This document shows positions 39,901-54,667 of a stretch of 64,000 bases of DNA, in pieces. Each line of letters starts with the position of its first letter. Position 1 is the stretch's first letter. The DNA lies in NCBI GenBank assembly GCA_946699065.1, contig CAMPDV010000322.1, forward strand, positions 1 through 64,000, written 5' to 3'. The translations under genes were made by a program, and so were the position numbers. Source of the DNA: Loxodes magnus. Taxonomy: Eukaryota; Ciliophora; Karyorelictea; Loxodida; Loxodidae. The notes beneath the pieces were generated by a model, which was not told the origin of the DNA, ran no database searches, and saw only the letters and a list, made by a program, of their open reading frames with translations.

Positions 39901-41250
39901 AAGTAAATCAAAAATAGTTAGATTTCGATTCAATTTTAAGTAAATCAAAAATAGTTAAATTTCGATTCAATTTTAAGTAAATCAAAAATAGTTAGATTTA
40001 AAGTTAATTTTAAGTAAATCAAAAATAGTTTGATTTAAATTTAATTTTAAGTAAATCAAAATAGTTAGATTTAAATTTAACTTTAAGTAAATCAAAAATA
40101 GTTAGATTTAAATTTAATTTTAAGTAAATCAAAAATAGTTAGATTTAAATTTAATTTTAAGTAAATCAAAAATAGTTAGATTTAAATTTAATTTTAAGTA
40201 AATCAAAAATAGTTAGATTTAAATTTAATTTTAAGTAAATCAAAAATAGTTAGATTTCGATTTAACTTTAAGTAAATCAAAAATAGTTAGATTTAAATTT
40301 AACTTTAAGTAAATCAAAAATAGTTAGATTTAAATTTAATTTTAAGTAAATCAAAAATAGTTAGATTTCGATTTAATTTTAAGTAAATCAAAAATAGTTA
40401 GATTTAAATTTAACTTTAAGTAAATCAAAAATAGTTAGATTTAAATTTAATTTTAAGTAAATCAAAAATAGTTAGATTTCGATTTTACTTTAAGTAAATC
40501 AAAAATAGTTAGATTTCGATTTAACTTTAAGTAAATAAAAATAGTTAGATTTAAATTTAATTTTAAGTAAATTAAAAATAGTTAGATTTCGATTTAACTT
40601 TAAGTAAATCAAAAATAGTTTGATTTCGATTTAACTTTAAGTAAATCAAAAATAGTTAGATTTCGATTTAATATTAAGTAAATCAAAAATAGTTAGATTT
40701 AAATTTAACTTTAAGTAAATCAAAAATAGTTAGATTTCGATTTAACTTTAAGTAAATCAAAAATAGTTAGATTTCGATTTAACTTTAAGTAAATCAAAAA
40801 TAGTTAGATTTCGATTTAACTTTAAGTAAATTAAAAATAGTTAGATTTCGATTCAATTTTAAGTAAATCAAAAATAGTTAGATTTAAAGTTAATTTTAAG
40901 TAAATCAAAAATAGTTTGATTTAAATTTAATTTTAAGTAAATCAAAATAGTTAGATTTAAATTTAACTTTAAGTAAATCAAAAATAGTTAGATTTAAATT
41001 TAATTTTAAGTAAATCAAAAATAGTTAGATTTAAATTTAATTTTAAGTAAATCAAAAATAGTTAGATTTCGATTCAATTTTAAGTAAATCAAAAATAGTT
41101 AAATTTCGATTCAATTTTAAGTAAATCAAAAATAGTTAGATTTAAAGTTAATTTTAAGTAAATCAAAAATAGTTTGATTTAAATTTAATTTTAAGTAAAT
41201 CAAAATAGTTAGATTTAAATTTAACTTTAAGTAAATCAAAAATAGTTAGA
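36990..41250. repeat. Repeated CGA / T19A / AAAGTTAA cassettes
   Basis: A series reading CGA plus T18C, GTTTG CGA, CGA with T19A (AATATTAAG), AAA with T18C, then two or three CGA plus T18C units occurs near 37,080-37,300, 39,440-39,710 and 40,570-40,860. Near it a T13G unit (AAAGTTAA), followed by a GTTTG unit ending in a one-base-shorter A run, starts at 39,991, 40,877 and 41,135. These spacings are 886 and 258 bp, that is 24 and 7 monomers after allowing for the known deletions. The copies are not all adjacent, so edges are approximate. Confidence 0.75.
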
Positions 41251-42502
41251 TTTAAATTTAATTTTAAGTAAATCAAAAATAGTTAGATTTCGATTTAATT
41301 TTAAGTTAATCTAAAATAGTTAGATTTCGATTTAACTTTAAGTAAATCAAAAATAGTTAGATTTAAATTTAATTTTAAGTAAATAAAAAATAGTTAGATT
41401 TCGATTTAACTTTAAGTAAATCAAAAATAGTTTGATTTAAATTTAATTTTAAGTAAATCAAAAATAGTTAGATTTAAATTTAATTTTAAGTAAATCAAAA
41501 ATAGTTAGATTTCGATTTAACTTTAAGTAAATCAAAAATAGTTAGATTTCGATTTAACTTTAAGTAAATCAAAAATAGTTAGATTTCGATTTAACTTTAA
41601 GTAAGGCAAAAATAGTTAGATTTCGATTCAATTTTAAGTAAATCAAAAATAGTTAGATTTAAATTTAATTTTAAGTAAATCAAAAATAGTTATGTTTAAA
41701 TTTAATTTTAAGTAAATCAAAAATAGTTAGATTTAAATTTAATTTTAAGTAAATCAAAAATAGTTAGATTTAAATTTAATTTTAAGTAAATCAAAAATAG
41801 TTAGATTTCGATTTAACTTTAAGTAAATCAAAAATAGTTAGATTTCGATTTAATTTTAAGTAAATCAAAAATAGTTAGATTTCGATTCAATTTTAAGTAA
41901 ATCAAAAATAGTTAGATTTCGATTTAACTTTAAGTAAATCAAAAATTGTTAGATTTCGATTTAACTTTAAGTAAATCAAAAATAGTTAGATTTAAATTTA
42001 ATTTTAAGTAAATCAAAAAAAGTTTGATTTAAATTTAATTTTAAGTAAATCAAAAATAGTTAGATTTCGATTTAATTTTAAGTAAATCAAAAATAGTTAG
42101 ATTTAAATTTAACTTTAAGTAAATCAAAAATAGTTAGATTTCGATTTAACTTTAAGTAAATCAAAAATAGTTAGATTTCGATTTAACTTTAAGTAAGGCA
42201 AAAATAGTTTGATTTCGATTTAACTTTAAGTAAATCAAAAATAGTTAGATTTCGATTTTACTTTAAGTAAATCAAAAATAGTTAGATTTCGATTTAACTT
42301 TAAGTAAATCAAAAATAGTTAGATTTAAATTTAACTTTAAGTAAGGCAAAAATAGTTAGATTTCGATTTAATTTTAAGTAAATCAAAAATAGTTAGATTT
42401 CGATTTAACTTTAAGTAAATAGAAAATAGTTAGATTTAAATTTAATTTTAAGTAAATCAAAAATAGTTAGATTTCGATTTAACTTTAAGTAAATAGAAAA
42501 TA

Positions 42503-43979
42503 GTTAGATTTAAATTTAATTTTAAGTAAATCAAAAATAGTTAGATTTCGATTTAATTTTAAGTAAATCAAAAATAGTTAGATTTAAAGTTAATTTTAAG
42601 TAAATCAAAAATAGTTAGATTTAATTTAATTTAAAGTAAATCAAAAATAGTTTGATTTCGATTTAACTTTAAGTAAATCAAAAATAGTTAGATTTAATGT
42701 TAATTTTAAGTAAATCAAAAATAGTTAGATTTAAATTTAACTTTAAGTAAATAAAAAATAGTTAGATTTAAATTTAATTTTAAGTAAATCAAAAATAGTT
42801 AGATTTAGATTTAATTTTAAGTAAATCGAAAATAGTTAGATTTCGATTTAACTTTAAGTAAATCAAAAATAGTTAGATTTCGATTTAACTTTAAGTAAAT
42901 CAAAAATAGTTAGATTTCGATTTAACTTGAAGTAAATCAAAAATAGTTAGATTTAAATTTAATTTTAAGTAAATCAAAAATAGTTAGATTTCGATTTAAC
43001 TTTAAGTAAATCAAAAATAGTTAGATTTCGATTTAATTTTAAGTAAATCAAAATAGTTAGATTTAAATTTAATTTTAAGTAAATCAAAAATAGTTAGATT
43101 TCGATTTAATTTTAAGTAAATCAAAAATAGTTAGATTTAAATTTACTTTTAAGTAAATCAAAAATAGTTAGATTTAAATTTACTTTTAAGTAAATCAAAA
43201 ATAGTTAGATTTAAATTTAATTTTAAGTAAATCAAAAATAGTTAGATTTAAATTTAACTTTAAGTAAATCAAAAATAGTTAGATTTCGATTTAACTTTAA
43301 GTAAATCAAAAATAGTTAGATTTTGATTTAACTTTAAGTAAATCAAAAATAGTTAGATTTAAATTTAATTTTAAGTAAATCAAAAATAGTTAGATTTAAA
43401 GTTAATTTTAAGTAAATTAAAAATAGTTTGATTTAAATTTAATTTTAAGTAAATCAAAAATAGTTAGATTTCGATTTAACTTTAAGTAAATCAAAAATAG
43501 TTAGATTTAATGTTAATTTTAAGTAAATCAAAAATAGTTAGATTTAAATTTAATTTTAAGTAAATCAAAAATAGTTAGATTTCGATTTAATTTTAAGTAA
43601 ATCAAAAATAGTTAGATTTAAAGTTAATTTTAAGTAAATCAAAAATAGTTAGATTTAATTTAATTTAAAGTAAATCAAAAATAGTTTGATTTCGATTTAA
43701 CTTTAAGTAAATCAAAAATAGTTAGATTTAATGTTAATTTTAAGTAAATCAAAAATAGTTAGATTTAAATTTAACTTTAAGTAAATAAAAAATAGTTAGA
43801 TTTAAATTTAATTTTAAGTAAATCAAAAATAGTTAGATTTAGATTTAATTTTAAGTAAATCGAAAATAGTTAGATTTCGATTTAACTTTAAGTAAATCAA
43901 AAATAGTTAGATTTCGATTTAACTTTAAGTAAATCAAAAATAGTTAGATTTCGATTTAACTTGAAGTAAATCAAAAATA
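42503..43979 (+). repeat. 28-monomer spaced duplication marked by an odd short monomer
   Basis: About twelve monomers starting at 42,503 recur from 43,537, an offset of 1,034 bp (28 monomers minus two single-base deletions). The order is AAA, CGA, AAAGTTAA, a distinctive 36-bp unit reading GATTTAATTTAATTTAAAG, GTTTG CGA, AATGTTAA, AAA with C30A, AAA, AGA with A31G, CGA, CGA, CGA with T21G. The 36-bp unit lies at 42,614 and 43,648. A second series, AAA/T18C, CGA, TGA with T18C, AAA, T13G with C30T, near 43,240 is likewise repeated near 43,980. Confidence 0.85.
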
Positions 43980-46900
43980 GTTAGATTTAAATTTAACTTT
44001 AAGTAAATCAAAAATAGTTAGATTTCGATTTAACTTTAAGTAAATCAAAAATAGTTAGATTTTGATTTAACTTTAAGTAAATCAAAAATAGTTAGATTTA
44101 AATTTAATTTTAAGTAAATCAAAAATAGTTAGATTTTAAGTTAATTTTAAGTAAATTAAAAATAGTTTGATTTAAATTTAATTTTAAGTAAATCAAAAAT
44201 AGTTAGATTTCGATTTAACTTTAAGTAAATCAAAAATAGTTAGATTTCGATTTAACTTGAAGTAAATTAAAAATAGTTAGATTTCGATTTAACTTTAAGT
44301 AAATTAAAAATAGTTAGATTTCGATTCAATTTTAAGTAAATCAAAAATAGTTAAATTTCGATTCAATTTTAAGTAAATCAAAAATAGTTAGATTTAAATT
44401 TAATTTTAAGTAAATCAAAAATAGTTAGATTTAAATTTTTCTTGAATTAAATCAAAAATAGTTAGATTTCGATTTAACTTTAAGTAAATTAAAAATAGTT
44501 AGATTTAAATTTAATTTTAAGTAAATCAAAAATAGTTAGATTTCGATTCAATTTTAAGTAAATTAAAAATAGTTAGATTTCGATTCAATTTTAAGTAAAT
44601 CAAAAATAGTTAGATTTAAATTTAACTTTAAGTAAATCAAAAATAGTTAGATTTAAATTTAATTTTAAGTAAATCAAAAATAGTTAGATTTCGATTTAAC
44701 TTTAAGTAAATCGAAAATAGTTAGTTTTCGATTTAACTTTAAGTAAATCAAAAATAGTTAGATTTAGATTTAATTTTAAGTAAATCAAAAATAGTTAGAT
44801 TCCGATTTAACTTTAAGTAAGGCAAAAATAGTTTGATTTCGATTTAACTTTAAGTAAATCAAAAATAGTTAGATTTCGATTCAATTTTAAGTAAATCAAA
44901 AATAGTTAGATTTCGATTCAATTTTAAGTAAATTAAAAATAGTTAGATTTCGATTTAACTTTAAGTAAATCAAAAATAGTTAGATTTCGATTAAACTTGA
45001 AGTAAATTAAAAATAGTTAGATTTCGATTTAACTTTAAGTAAATTAAAAATAGTTAGATTTCGATTCAATTTTAAGTAAATCAAAAATAGTTAAATTTCG
45101 ATTCAATTTTAAGTAAATCAAAAATAGTTAGATTTAAATTTAATTTTAAGTAAATCAAAAATAGTTAGATTTAAATTTAATTTTAAGTAAATCAAAAATA
45201 GTTAGATTTAAATTTAATTTTAAGTAAATCAAAAATAGTTAGATTTAAATTTAACTTTAAGTAAATCAAAAATAGTTAGATTTAAATTTAATTTTAAGTA
45301 AATCAAAAATAGTTAGATTTAAATTTAATTTTAAGTAAATGAAAATAGTTAGATTTCGATTTAACTTTAAGTAAATCGAAAATAGTTAGTTTTCGATTTA
45401 ACTTTAAGTAAGGCAAAAATAGTTAGATTTAGATTTAATTTTAAGTAAATCAAAAATAGTTAGATTTCGATTTAACTTTAAGTAAGGCAAAAATAGTTTG
45501 ATTTCGATTTAACTTTAAGTAAATCAAAAATAGTTAGATTTCGATTCAATTTTAAGTAAATCAAAAATAGTTAGATTTCGATTCAATTTTAAGTAAATTA
45601 AAAATAGTTAGATTTCGATTTAACTTTAAGTAAATTAAAAATAGTTAGATTTCGATTCAATTTTAAGTAAATTAAAAATAGTTAGATTTCGATTTAACTT
45701 TAAGTAAATTAAAAATAGTTAGATTTCGATTCAATTTAAAGTAAATCAAAAATAGTTAAATTTCGATTCAATTTTAAGTAAATCAAAAATAGTTAGATTT
45801 AAATTTAATTTTAAGTAAATCAAAAATAGTTAGATTTCGATTTAATTTTAAGTAAATCAAAAATAGTTAGATTTAAATTTAATTTTAAGTAAATCAAAAA
45901 TAGTTAGATTTAAATTTAACTTTAAGTAAATCAAAAATAGTTAGATTTAAATTTAATTTTAAGTAAATCAAAAATAGTTAGATTTAAATTTAATTTTAAG
46001 TAAATCGAAAATAGTTAGATTTCGATTTAACTTTAAGTAAATCAAAAATAGTTAGATTTAAATTTAATTTTAAGTAAATTAAAAATAGTTAGATTTCGAT
46101 TCAATTTTAAGTAAATTAAAAATAGTTAGATTTAAATTTAATTTTAAGTAAATCAAAAATAGTTAGATTTAGATTTAATTTTAAGTAAATTAAAAATAGT
46201 TAGATTTCGATTTAACTTTAAGTAAGGCAAAAATAGTTAGATTTAAATTTAACTTTAAGTAAATCAAAAATAGTTAGATTTCGATTTTACTTTAAGTAAA
46301 TCAAAAATAGTTAGATTTAAATTTAACTTTAAGTAAATCAAAAATAGTTAGATTTCGATTCAATTTTAAGTAAATTAAAAATAGTTAGATTTAAATTTAA
46401 CTTTAAGTAAATCAAAAATAGTTAGATTTCGATTTAACTTTAAGTAAATCAAAAATAGTTAGATTTCGATTCAATTTTAAGTAAATTAAATATAGTTAGA
46501 TTTCGATTTAACTTTAAGTAAATCAAAAATAGTTTGATTTCGATTTAACTTTAAGTAAATCAAAAATAGTTATGTTTAAATTTAATTTTAAGTAAATCAA
46601 AAATAGTTATGTTTAAATTTAATTTTAAGTAAATCAAAAATAGTTAGATTTCGATTTAATTTTAAGTAAATCAAAAATAGTTTGATTTCGATTTAACTTT
46701 AAGTAAATCGAAATAGTTAGATTTAAATTTAATTTTAAGTAAATCAAAAATAGTTAGATTTCGATTTAATTTTAAGTAAATCAAAAATAGTTAGGTTTAA
46801 ATTTAACTTTAAGTAAATCAAAAATAGTTAGATTTAAATTTAATTTTAAGTAAATTAAAAATAGTTAGATTTCGATTCAATTTTAAGTAAATTAAAAATA

Positions 46901-49414
46901 GTTAGATTTAAATTTAATTTTAAGTAAATCAAAAATAGTTAGATTTAGATTTAATTTTAAGTAAATCAAAAATAGTTAGATTTAAATTTAACTTTAAGTA
47001 AATCGAAAATAGTTAGATTTAAATTTAACTTTAAGTAAATCAAAAATAGTTAGATTTCGATTTTACTTTAAGTAAATCAAAAATAGTTTGATTTAAATTT
47101 AACTTTAAGTAAATCAAAAATAGTTAGATTTCGATTTAACTTTACGTAAATCAAAAATAGTTAGATTTCGATTTAACTTTAAGTAAATCAAAAATAGTTA
47201 GATTTCGATTTAACTTTAAGTAAATCAAAAATAGTTAGATTTCGATTTTACTTTAAGTAAATCAAAAATAGTTAGATTTCGATTTAACTTTAAGTAAATC
47301 GAAATAGTTAGATTTAAATTTAACTTTAAGTAAATAGAAAATAGTTAGATTTAAATTTAACTTTAAGTAAATCAAAAATAGTTAGATTTCGATTTAACTT
47401 TAAGTAAATCAAAAATAGTTAGATTTCGATTTAACTTTAAGTAAATCGAAAATAGTTAGATTTCTATTTAACTTTAAGTAAATAGAAAATAGTTAGATTT
47501 CGATTTTACTTTAAGTAAATCAAAAATAGTTAGATTTCGATTTAATTTTAAGTAAATCAAAAATAGTTAGATTTAAATTTAACTTTAAGTAAGGCAAAGA
47601 TAGTTTGATTTAAATTTAATTTTAAGTAAATCAAAAATAGTTAGATTTCGATTTAACTTTAAGTAAATCAAAAATAGTTAGATTTAAATTTAACTTTAAG
47701 TAAATCAAAAATAGTTAGATTTCGATTTAATTTTAAGTAAATTAAAAATAGTTAGATTTAAATTTAACTTTAAGTAAATCAAAAATAGTTAGATTTCGAT
47801 TTAATTTTAAGTAAATTAAAAATAGTTAGATTTAAATTTAACTTTAAGTAAGGCAGAGATAGTTTGATTTAAATTTAATTTTAAGTAAATCAAAAATAGT
47901 TAGATTTCGATTTAACTTTAAGTAAATTAAAAATAGTTAGATTTCGATTTAATTTTAAGTAAATTAAAAATAGTTAGATTTAAATTTAACTTTAAGTAAG
48001 GCAGAGATAGTTTGATTTCGATTTAATTTTAAGTAAATTAAAAATAGTTAGATTTAAATTTAACTTTAAGTAAGGCAGAGATAGTTTGATTTAAATTTAA
48101 TTTTAAGTAAATCAAAAATAGTTAGATTTCGATTTAACTTTAAGTAAATCAAAAATAGTTAGATTTAAATTTAATTTTAAGTAAATCAAAAATAGTTAGA
48201 TTTAAATTTAATTTTAAGTAAATAAAAAATAGTTAGATTTAAATTTAATTTTAAGTAAATCAAAAATAGTTAGATTTAAATTTAATTTTAAGTAAATCAA
48301 AAATAGTTAGATTTCGATTTAACTTTAAGTAAATCAAAAATAGTTAGATTTCGATTTAACTTTAAGTAAATCAAAAATAGTTAGATTTCGATTTAACTTT
48401 AAGTAAATCAAAAATAGTTAGATTTCGATTCAATTTTAAGTAAATTAAAAATTGTTAGATTTAAATTTAATTTTAAGTAAATCAAAAATAGTTAGATTTC
48501 GATTTAACTTTAAGTAAATCAAAAATAGTTAGATTTCGATTTAACTTTAAGTAAATCGAAAATAGTTAGATTTCGATTTAACTTTAAGTAAATCAAAAAT
48601 AGTTAGATTTCGATTTAACTTTAAGTAAGGCAAAAATAGTTAGATTTCGATTTAACTTTAAGTAAATCAAAAATAGTTAGATTTCGATTTTACTTTAAGT
48701 AAATCAAAAATAGTTAAATTTCGATTTAACTTTAAGTAAATCGAAATAGTTAGATTTCGATTTAATTTTAAGTAAATCAAAAATAGTTAGATTTCGATTT
48801 AACTTTAAGTAAATCAAAAATAGTTAGATTTAAATTTAATTTTAAGTAAATCAAAAATAGTTTGATTTAAATTTAACTTTAAGTAAATCAAAAATAGTTA
48901 GATTTCGATTTAACTTTAAGTAAATCAAAAATAGTTAGATTTCGGATTAATTTTAAGTAAATCGAAAATAGTTAGATTTAAATTTAATTTTAAGTAAATC
49001 GAAAATAGTTAGATTTAAATTTAACTTTAAGTAAATCAAAAATAGTTAGATTTCGATTTTACTTTAAGTAAATCAAAAATAGTTAGATTTCGATTTAACT
49101 TTAAGTAAATCAAAAATAGTTAGATTTAAATTTAACTTTAAGTAAATCAAAAATAGTTAGATTTCGATTTAATTTTTAGTAAATCAAAAATAGTTAGATT
49201 TAAATTTAACTTTAAGTAAATTAAAAATAGTTAGATTTAAATTTAATTTTAAGTAAATCAAAAATAGTTAGATTTAAATTTAATTTTAAGTAAATCAAAA
49301 ATAGTTAGATTTCGATTTAACTTTAAGTAAATCAAAAATAGTTAGATTTAAATTTAACTTTAAGTAAATCAAAAATAGTTAGATTTAAATTTAATTTTAA
49401 GTAAATCAAAAATA

Positions 49415-50968
49415 GTTAGATTTAAATTTAATTTTAAGTAAATCAAAAATAGTTAGATTTAGATTTAATTTTAAGTAAATCAAAAATAGTTAGATTTAAA
49501 TTTAATTTTAAGTAAATCAAAAATAGTTAGATTTCGAGTTAATTTTAAGTAAATCAAAAATAGTTAGATTTAAATTTAACTTTAAGTAAATTAAAAATAG
49601 TTAGATTTCGATTTAATATAAAAGAAAACAAAAATAGTTAGATTTCGATTTAACTTTAAGTAAATTAAAAATAGTTAGATTTAAATTTAATTTTAAGTAA
49701 ATCAAAAATAGTTAGATTTCGATTTAACTTTAAGTAAATCAAAAATAGTTAGATTTAAATTTAACTTTAAGTAAATCAAAAATAGTTAGATTTAAATTTA
49801 ATTTTAAGTAAATCAAAAATAGTTAGATTTAAATTTAATTTTAAGTAAATCAAAAATAGTTAGATTTCGATTTAACTTTAAGTAAATCAAAAATAGTTAG
49901 ATTTCGATTTAACTTTAAGTAAATCGAAAATAGTTAGATTTCGATTTAACTTTAAGTAAATCAAAAATAGTTAGATTTCGATTTAACTTTAAGTAAATCA
50001 AAAATAGTTAGATTTCGATTTAACTTTAAGTAAATCAAAAATAGTTAGATTTAAATTCAATTTTAAGTAAATCAAAAATAGTTAGATTTCGATTTAACTT
50101 TAAGTAAATCAAAAATAGTTAGATTTCGATTTAACTTTAAGTAAATCAAAAATAGTTAGATTTCGATTTAATTTTAAGTAAATCAAAAATAGTTAGATTT
50201 AAATTTAACTTTAAGTAAGGCAAAGATAGTTTGATTTAAATTTAATTTTAAGTAAATTAAAAATAGTTAGATTTAAATTTAATTTTAAGTAAATCAAAAA
50301 TAGTTAGATTTAGATTTAATTTTAAGTAAATCAAAAATAGTTAGATTTAAATTTAATTTTAAGTAAATCAAAAATAGTTAGATTTCGAGTTAATTTTAAG
50401 TAAATCAAAAATAGTTAGATTTAAATTTAACTTTAAGTAAATTAAAAATAGTTAGATTTCGATTTAATATAAAAGAAAACAAAAATAGTTAGATTTCGAT
50501 TTAACTTTAAGTAAATTAAAAATAGTTAGATTTAAATTTAATTTTAAGTAAATCAAAAATAGTTAGATTTCGATTTAACTTTAAGTAAATCAAAAATAGT
50601 TAGATTTAAATTTAACTTTAAGTAAATCAAAAATAGTTAGATTTAAATTTAATTTTAAGTAAATCAAAAATAGTTAGATTTAAATTTAATTTTAAGTAAA
50701 TCAAAAATAGTTAGATTTCGATTTAACTTTAAGTAAATCAAAAATAGTTAGATTTCGATTTAACTTTAAGTAAATCGAAAATAGTTAGATTTCGATTTAA
50801 CTTTAAGTAAATCAAAAATAGTTAGATTTCGATTTAACTTTAAGTAAATCAAAAATAGTTAGATTTCGATTTAACTTTAAGTAAATCAAAAATAGTTAGA
50901 TTTAAATTCAATTTTAAGTAAATCAAAAATAGTTAGATTTCGATTTAACTTTAAGTAAATCAAAAATA
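49415..50968 (+). repeat. 23-monomer higher-order repeat with a strongly diverged unit
   Basis: Copy 1 is 49,415-50,265 (851 bp). Copy 2 begins at 50,266 and follows it for about 19 monomers. Landmarks exactly 851 bp apart are the CGAGTT unit (49,535/50,386), the diverged TATAAAAG unit (49,600/50,451) and the AAATTCAA unit (near 50,056/50,907). After that, AAGGC units at 50,218 and 50,995 are only 777 bp apart, so copy 2 lacks two monomers. The unit length of 23 monomers is the same as in the repeat at 17,205-18,906, but the variants involved are different. Confidence 0.92.
49600..49636 (+). repeat. Most divergent monomer, with TATAAAAG
   Basis: The monomer keeps the normal 37-bp length and a CGA core, but positions 19-30 are rewritten to read ATAAAAGAAAAC, with several substitutions at once where other units have one to four. 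An identical unit lies at 50,451-50,487 as part of the 23-monomer duplication. It contains TATAAAAG, which resembles a TATA box, but nothing around it suggests a transcript. Confidence 0.85.
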
Positions 50969-53900
50969 GTTAGATTTAAATTTAACTTTAAGTAAGGCAA
51001 AGATAGTTTGATTTAAATTTAATTTTAAGTAAATCAAAAATAGTTAGATTTCGATTTTACTTTAAGTAAATCAAAAATAGTTGGATTTCGATTTAACTTT
51101 AAATAAATCGAAAATAGTTAGATTTCGATTTAACTTTAAGTAAATAGAAAATAGTTAGATTTAAATTTAACTTGAAGTAAATTAAAAATAGTTAGATTTC
51201 GATTTAACTTTAAGTAAATTAAAAATAGTTAGATTTCGATTTAACTTTAAGTAAATCAAAAATAGTTAAATTTCGATTCAATTTTAAGTAAATCAAAAAT
51301 AGTTTGATTTAAATTTAACTTGAATTAAATCAAAAATAGTTAGATTTCGATTTAACTTTAAGTAAATCAAAAATAGTTAGATTTCGATTTAACTTTAAGT
51401 AAATCGAAAATAGTTAGATTTCGATTTAACTTTAAGTAAATCAAAAATAGTTAGATTTCGATTTAACTTTAAGTAAATCAAAAATAGTTAGATTTCGATT
51501 TAACTTTAAGTAAATCAAAAATAGTTAGATTTAAATTCAATTTTAAGTAAATCAAAAATAGTTAAATTTCGATTCAATTTTAAGTAAATCAAAAATAGTT
51601 AGATTTCGATTTAACTTAAAGTAAGGCAAAAATAGTTAGATTTCGATTCAATTTTAAGTAAATTAAAAATAGTTAGATTTCGATTTAATTTTAAGTAAAT
51701 CAAAAATAGTTAGATTTCGATTTAACTTTAAGTAAATTAAAAATAGTTAGATTTCGATTTAACTTTAAGTAAATCAAAAATAGTTAGATTTCGATTTAAC
51801 TTTAAGTAAATCAAAAATAGTTAGATTTAAATTTAACTTTAAGTAAGGCAAAGATAGTTTGATTTAAATTTAATTTTAAGTAAATCAAAAATAGTTAGAT
51901 TTCGATTTTACTTTAAGTAAATCAAAAATAGTTGGATTTCGATTTAACTTTAAATAAATCGAAAATAGTTAGATTTCGATTTAACTTTAAGTAAATAGAA
52001 AATAGTTAGATTTAAATTTAACTTGAAGTAAATTAAAAATAGTTAGATTTCGATTTAACTTTAAGTAAATTAAAAATAGTTAGATTTCGATTCAATTTTA
52101 AGTAAATCAAAAATAGTTAAATTTCGATTCAATTTTAAGTAAATCAAAAATAGTTTGATTTAAATTTAACTTGAATTAAATCAAAAATAGTTAGATTTCG
52201 ATTTAACTTTAAGTAAATCAAAAATAGTTAGATTTCGATTCAATTTTAAGTAAATTAAAAAAAGTTAGATTTAAATTTAACTTTAAGTAAATCAAAAATA
52301 GTTAGATTTAAATTTAATTTTAAGTAAATCAAAAAAAGTTTGATTTAAATTTAATTTTAAGTAAATCAAAAATAGTTAGATTTCGATTTAACTTTAAGTA
52401 AATCAAAAATAGTTAGATTTCGATTTAACTTTAAGTAAATCAAAAATAGTTAGATTTCGATTCAATTTTAAGTAAATTAAAAATAGTTAGATTTCGATTT
52501 AATTTTAAGTAAATCAAAAATAGTTAGATTTCGATTTAACTTTAAGTAAATCAAAAATTGTTAGATTTCGATTTAACTTTAAGTAAATCAAAAATAGTTA
52601 GATTTAAATTTAATTTTAAGTAAATCAAAAATAGTTAGATTTCGATTTAACTTTAAGTAAGGCAAAAATAGTTTGATTTCGATTTAACTTTAAGTAAATA
52701 GAAAATAGTTAGATTTAAATTTAACTTGAAGTAAATTAAAAATAGTTAGATTTCGATTTAACTTTAAGTAAATTAAAAATAGTTAGATTTCGATTCAATT
52801 TTAAGTAAATCAAAAATAGTTAAATTTCGATTCAATTTTAAGTAAATCAAAAATAGTTTGATTTAAATTTAACTTGAATTAAATCAAAAATAGTTAGATT
52901 TCGATTTAACTTGAAGTAAATTAAAAATAGTTAGATTTCGATTTAACTTAAAGTAAGGCAAAAATAGTTAGATTTCGATTCAATTTTAAGTAAATTAAAA
53001 ATAGTTAGATTTAAATTTAATTTTAAGTAAATCAAAAATAGTTAGATTTCGATTTAACTTTAAGTAAATCAAAAATAGTTAGATTTCGATTTAACTTTAA
53101 GTAAATCGAAAATAGTTAGATTTCGATTTAACTTTAAGTAAATCAAAAATAGTTAGATTTCGATTTAACTTTAAGTAAATCAAAAATTGTTAGATTTCGA
53201 TTTAACTTTAAGTAAATCAAAAATAGTTAGATTTAAATTTAATTTTAAGTAAATCAAAAAAAGTTTGATTTAAATTTAATTTTAAGTAAATCAAAAATAG
53301 TTAGATTTCGATTTAACTTTAAGTAAATCAAAAATAGTTAGATTTCGATTTAACTTTAAGTAAATCAAAAATAGTTAGATTTCGATTCAATTTTAAGTAA
53401 ATTAAAAATAGTTAGATTTCGATTTAATTTTAAGTAAATTAAAAATAGTTAGATTTCGATTTAACTTTAAGTAAGGCAAAAATAGTTTGATTTCGATTTA
53501 ACTTTAAGTAAATCAAAAATAGTTAGATTTCGATTTTACTTTAAGTAAATCAAAAATAGTTGGATTTCGATTTAACTTTAAATAAATCGAAAATAGTTAG
53601 ATTTCGATTTAACTTTAAGTAAATAGAAAATAGTTAGATTTAAATTTAACTTGAAGTAAATTAAAAATAGTTAGATTTCGATTTAACTTTAAGTAAATTA
53701 AAAATAGTTAGATTTCGATTCAATTTTAAGTAAATCAAAAATAGTTAAATTTCGATTCAATTTTAAGTAAATCAAAAATAGTTTGATTTCGATTTAACTT
53801 TAAGTAAATCAAAAATAGTTAGATTTCGATTTAACTTTAAGTAAATCAAAAATAGTTAGATTTCGATTCAATTTTAAGTAAATTAAAAATAGTTAGATTT

Positions 53901-54667
53901 AAATTTAACTTTAAGTAAATCAAAAATAGTTAGATTTCGATTTAACTTTAAGTAAATTAAAAATAGTTAGATTTCGATTTAACTTTAAGTAAGGCAAAAA
54001 TAGTTAGATTTCGATTTAACTTTAAGTAAATCAAAAATAGTTAGATTTCGATTTAACTTTAAGTAAGGCAAAAATAGTTTGATTTCGATTTAACTTTAAG
54101 TAAATCAAAAATAGTTAGATTTCGATTTAACTTTAAGTAAATCGAAATAGTTAGATTTAAATTTAACTTTAAGTAAATCGAAAATAGTTAGATTTAAATT
54201 TAACTTTAAGTAAATCAAAAATAGTTAGATTTCGATTTAATTTTAAGTAAATCAAAAATAGTTAGATTTAAATTTAACTTTAAGTAAGGCAAAGATAGTT
54301 TGATTTAAATTTAATTTTAAGTAAATCAAAAATAGTTAGATTTCGATTTAACTTTAAGTAAATCAAAAATAGTTTGATTTAAATTTAACTTTAAGTAAAT
54401 CAAAAATAGTTAGATTTCGATTTAACTTTAAGTAAATCAAAAATAGTTAGATTTCGATTTAACTTTAAGTAAGGCAAAAATAGTTTGATTTCGATTTAAC
54501 TTTAAGTAAATAGAAAATAGTTAGATTTAAATTTAACTTGAAGTAAATTAAAAATAGTTAGATTTCGATTTAACTTTAAGTAAATTAAAAATAGTTAGAT
54601 TTCGATTCAATTTTAAGTAAATCAAAAATAGTTAAATTTCGATTCAATTTTAAGTAAATCAAAAATA

